The notes under the pieces: generated by a model
What the model saw: the letters and a program-made list of their open reading frames with translations, nothing else
Told to the model about the DNA's origin: nothing
Database searches by the model: none
Source: a bacterium YEK0313
GTDB lineage: Bacteria; Pseudomonadota; Alphaproteobacteria; Rhizobiales; Phreatobacteraceae
Assembly: GCA_000751295.2 (NCBI GenBank)
Contig: CCMO02000001.1
Coordinates: 310,001-374,000, forward strand
Direction: 5' to 3'
DNA length: 64,000 bases
Translations under genes and position numbers: made by a program
In this document: positions 61,789 through 64,000 of the stretch, piece after piece
Position numbering within the stretch: the stretch's first letter is position 1
How the letters are laid out: every line of letters begins with the position of its first letter

Positions 61789-62871
61789 ATGACCACATCG
61801 CTCGCCGCCAAGATCGCCCGCGAATACGGAACGCCGGCCGTGGTCATCGACATGGACCGGGTCGAGCGCAACATCCAGCGCATCCAGTCCGCCTGCAACG
61901 CGGCGGGCGTCGCCAACCGGCCGCACATCAAGACGCACAAGAGCCCCGAACTCGCCAAGCTGCAGGTCGCCGCCGGCGCCAAGGGCATTACCTGCCAGAA
62001 GATCGGCGAGGCCGAGATCATGGCGGAAGCCGGCATCGACGACATCCTGATCAGCTACAACCTGATCGGCGAGGAGAAGATGGCGCGCCTCGCGGCGCTC
62101 ATGGGCAAGGCCGAAATGACGGTCGCGGCCGACAATCCGACCGTCATTGCCGGCCTGCCGGCGGCGGGCGCCGCGGCCGGCCGCGACCTCGGCGTGGTGA
62201 TCGAATGCGATACCGGGCGCAAGCGCGCCGGCGTCGAGACCCCGGCCGAGGCGATCGCGCTCGCCAAGCTCGTCGCCGACACGCCGGGCATCGCCTTCAA
62301 GGGCTTCATGTTCTACCCGACCGAGGACGGCTGGGCCGAAGCGCAGCGTTTCCATGACGAGGCGCTCGCCGGCGTCCGCTCGCATGGCCTCGAACCCACC
62401 ATCGTCTCCACAGGCGGCTCGCCCAACATGAAAAATGTCGGCAAGCTCAAGGGCGCCACCGAGCACCGGCCGGGCACCTATATCTACAACGACCGCATGC
62501 AGGTCGCGGCCGGCGTCGCCAGCCTCGACGACTGCGCCCTCACCGTCTATTCGACCGTCGTCAGCCGCGCCGCCGCCGACCGCGGCATTCTGGACGCGGG
62601 TTCGAAGACGCTGACCTCGGATCCCGGCGGCGGCCTCGACGGTTTCGGCCTGATCCTCGAACATCCGGAAGCCCGGATCGCACGTTTTGCCGAGGAGCAC
62701 GGCATGCTGGACCTCGCCCGCTGCAACGAGCGGCCGAAGGTCGGCGATGTCGTGCGCGTGGTGCCGAACCATGTCTGCGTGGTCGTCAACATGGTCGACG
62801 AGGTGGTGATGGTGCGTGGCGAGGAGATCGTCGGCATCCTGCCGGTCGTCGCGCGTGGCAAGCTGCGCTGA
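61789..62871 (+). CDS. DSD1-family PLP enzyme (D-serine / 3-hydroxyaspartate dehydratase-like)
   Basis: The 360-residue protein has the fold-type III PLP domain: the internal lysine K48 in RPHIKTHKSPELAKLQ, and the C-terminal metal site PNHVCVVVNMVDEV with H328 and C330. The His-x-Cys pair is what I know from zinc-dependent D-serine and D-threo-3-hydroxyaspartate dehydratases; D-threonine aldolases usually have His-x-Asp. I therefore favour a dehydratase. It starts 31 bp after livF and is followed by RidA, whose usual job is to clear the enamine released by such dehydratases. Confidence 0.86.
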   Translation: MTTSLAAKIAREYGTPAVVIDMDRVERNIQRIQSACNAAGVANRPHIKTHKSPELAKLQVAAGAKGITCQKIGEAEIMAEAGIDDILISYNLIGEEKMARLAALMGKAEMTVAADNPTVIAGLPAAGAAAGRDLGVVIECDTGRKRAGVETPAEAIALAKLVADTPGIAFKGFMFYPTEDGWAEAQRFHDEALAGVRSHGLEPTIVSTGGSPNMKNVGKLKGATEHRPGTYIYNDRMQVAAGVASLDDCALTVYSTVVSRAAADRGILDAGSKTLTSDPGGGLDGFGLILEHPEARIARFAEEHGMLDLARCNERPKVGDVVRVVPNHVCVVVNMVDEVVMVRGEEIVGILPVVARGKLR

Positions 62872-62912
62872 TCACCCCGTCCCATCCCCTCCCCGTCAGT
62901 CCGGAGCCGCCA

Positions 62913-63374
62913 ATGACCCCCGAAGACAAGCTCGCCAAGATGGGCCTCGCGCTGCCCGAGGTGCCGACGCCCGCCGGCAACTATGTGCCCTGGAAGCGGG
63001 TCGGCGACATCGCCTATCTCGCCGGCCAGGGCCCGCGCAAGGCGGACGGCGCCTTCGCCACCGGCAAGGTCGGCGCCGACGTGACCGTTGAGACGGCCTA
63101 TGAGCATGCCAAGCTCGTCGGCCTGCAGATCCTGGCCTCGGCCAAGGCCGCCGCCGGCGGCGACCTCTCCAAGGTCGAATTCGTCAAGGTGCTGGGCATG
63201 GTCAATGCGGTGTCGGATTTCGGCGACCAGCCGCGCGTGATCAACGGCTTCTCCGATCTGATCGTCGCCGTGCTCGGCGACCGCGGCCGGCATGCCCGGT
63301 CGGCGGTCGGCATGGGCTCGCTGCCGATGGGCATCACCGTCGAGGTCGAGGCCATCATCAAGATCCACGACTGA
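62913..63374 (+). CDS. RidA/YjgF-family protein
   Basis: The 153-residue protein is of the longer RidA-like group: LPEVPTPAGNYVPWKRVGDIAYLAGQGPRKADGAFATGKVG and VKVLGMVNAVSDFGDQPRVINGFSDLIVAVLGDRGRHARSAVGMGSLPMGITVEVEAII. The arginine expected in the imine-binding site occurs as R296-equivalent in HARSAVG. RidA proteins hydrolyse reactive enamine/imine intermediates from PLP dehydratases, matching the preceding gene. It lies 41 bp after it. Confidence 0.9.
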   Translation: MTPEDKLAKMGLALPEVPTPAGNYVPWKRVGDIAYLAGQGPRKADGAFATGKVGADVTVETAYEHAKLVGLQILASAKAAAGGDLSKVEFVKVLGMVNAVSDFGDQPRVINGFSDLIVAVLGDRGRHARSAVGMGSLPMGITVEVEAIIKIHD

Positions 63375-63439
63375 GCGGGCTGCGGCGGCCGGCAGGGGCG
63401 AGCGCCGCATTCCGTCAGAGGACATTCTTGGGGATCCCG

Positions 63440-64000
63440 ATGACCGCGCTCGATCTCACCCGCCATTTCTCGCGGTTCCGGGCGGCAGCGCCCGACCGGA
63501 TCAACCTCGCCGCCCACAGCCATCACGACTGGCCGGACGTGACCTTCGCCGCCCAGGCGGCAGCCTGGCAGGATGCGGCGGGCCTTGCCGGCGACAAGTG
63601 GGGCAAGGTGTTCGGCGAGGTGATTCCCGCCGTGCAGGCGCATCTGGCACGGGCGCTCGCCCTGCCGGATCCTCGTACGATCGCGGTCGCGCCCAACACG
63701 CACGAATTCCTGCGCCGGCTGCTCTCCTGCTTTCCCGCCGGCAAGCCGGTGCGGATCCTGACCAGCGACGCCGAATTCCACACCGCGCGGCGGCAGATGG
63801 CGCGGCTGGAGGAGGACGGCCTCGTCACGGTCGAGCGCATCGCGACCGAACCGTTCGCAACCTTCGCCGAACGGTTCGGAGCGCGGATCGCCAGCGGCGC
63901 CCACGACCTCGTCTTCGTCAGCCAGGTGTTCTTCACGTCGGGCGCGACATCGGGCGATCTCGGCGCGCTCGCCGGCTGCCAGCGCAGCGGCGATACGCTC
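63440..64000 (+). CDS. Class V aminotransferase/kynureninase-like PLP enzyme (runs off right edge)
   Basis: About 187 N-terminal residues are visible, beginning MTALDLTRHFSRFRAAAPDRINLAAHSHHDWPDV. GGGGAT lies just before the ATG at 63440. Landmarks are KWGKVFGEVIPAVQAHLARAL, NTHEFLRRLLSCF, SDAEFHTARRQMARLE and VFVSQVFFTSGATSGDL, which fit the kynureninase-like branch of fold-type I enzymes. The PLP lysine lies beyond the edge. It is probably the next enzyme in the transporter/DSD1/RidA operon. Confidence 0.82.
   Translation, partial: MTALDLTRHFSRFRAAAPDRINLAAHSHHDWPDVTFAAQAAAWQDAAGLAGDKWGKVFGEVIPAVQAHLARALALPDPRTIAVAPNTHEFLRRLLSCFPAGKPVRILTSDAEFHTARRQMARLEEDGLVTVERIATEPFATFAERFGARIASGAHDLVFVSQVFFTSGATSGDLGALAGCQRSGDTL

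Noticed and set aside
61789..62871. Assignment of the DSD1-family gene as D-threonine aldolase
   Set aside because: The metal pair is His-x-Cys, which I associate with zinc-dependent dehydratases, not the His-x-Asp of aldolases; aldolase remains a weaker alternative.

Overview
The window is very GC-rich DNA with tightly packed genes, many 4-bp ATGA overlaps and frequent GTG starts. Gene content (CoxL/M-type molybdoenzyme, IalB protein, class GN sortase, Bug-type binding protein, IS481 transposase, and a palindromic repeat of the kind I associate with Rhizobiales) points to an alphaproteobacterium, most likely Hyphomicrobiales. I cannot name the genus. No rRNA, tRNA or CRISPR array was recognised.

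Region 1 (1-17.5 kb) is catabolic. The right end of an IS481-like element sits inside a CoxM-type FAD subunit gene, leaving only its C-terminal part. Then follow a fused [2Fe-2S]/molybdopterin hydroxylase, a 6-hydroxynicotinate reductase homologue, a MarR regulator, a UPF0280 (ApbE-fold) protein, a PF06684-type protein and a CaiB/BaiF CoA-transferase. Facing them is a LysR-hyuA-hyuB-Bug-FAH operon with a perfect LysR-type palindrome upstream of hyuA. Together they look like a reductive N-heterocycle (nicotinate-like) degradation locus that the insertion may have damaged. A VOC protein and an APH-fold kinase follow.

Region 2 (17.5-26 kb) has two tandem LuxR-like regulators, a 1428-residue autotransporter whose passenger holds nine about 51-residue repeats, an IalB-family protein and a pentapeptide-repeat protein.

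Region 3 (26.5-43.2 kb) is mostly single housekeeping or accessory genes: HD hydrolases, two MDR oxidoreductases, two histidine phosphatases, a CBS protein, a Tat-exported amidohydrolase, APH(6)-like and ANT(2'')-like genes, a WD40-like protein, a giant DUF2339 membrane protein, a tyrosine phosphatase, a VapBC toxin-antitoxin pair and two alpha/beta hydrolases.

Region 4 (43.2-48.6 kb) is a class GN sortase with its VIT/vWA LPRTG substrate, divergent from an HTH regulator preceded by three exactly 10-bp-spaced TGTGCGG repeats, then a DUF1624 membrane acyltransferase-like gene and a GNAT gene. Region 5 (48.7-56.3 kb) has an unrecognised protein, a TetR regulator divergent from an AidB-like acyl-CoA dehydrogenase with duplicated operator-like sites 84 bp apart, a peptide/nickel-type binding protein, a GMC oxidoreductase and 3-methyladenine glycosylase I.

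Region 6 (56.5-64 kb) is a branched-chain-type ABC transporter operon with a MarR gene between its two ATPase genes. It continues into a DSD1-family PLP enzyme, a RidA protein and a class V aminotransferase-fold enzyme cut by the window edge. This looks like uptake and deamination of a hydroxy- or D-amino acid.
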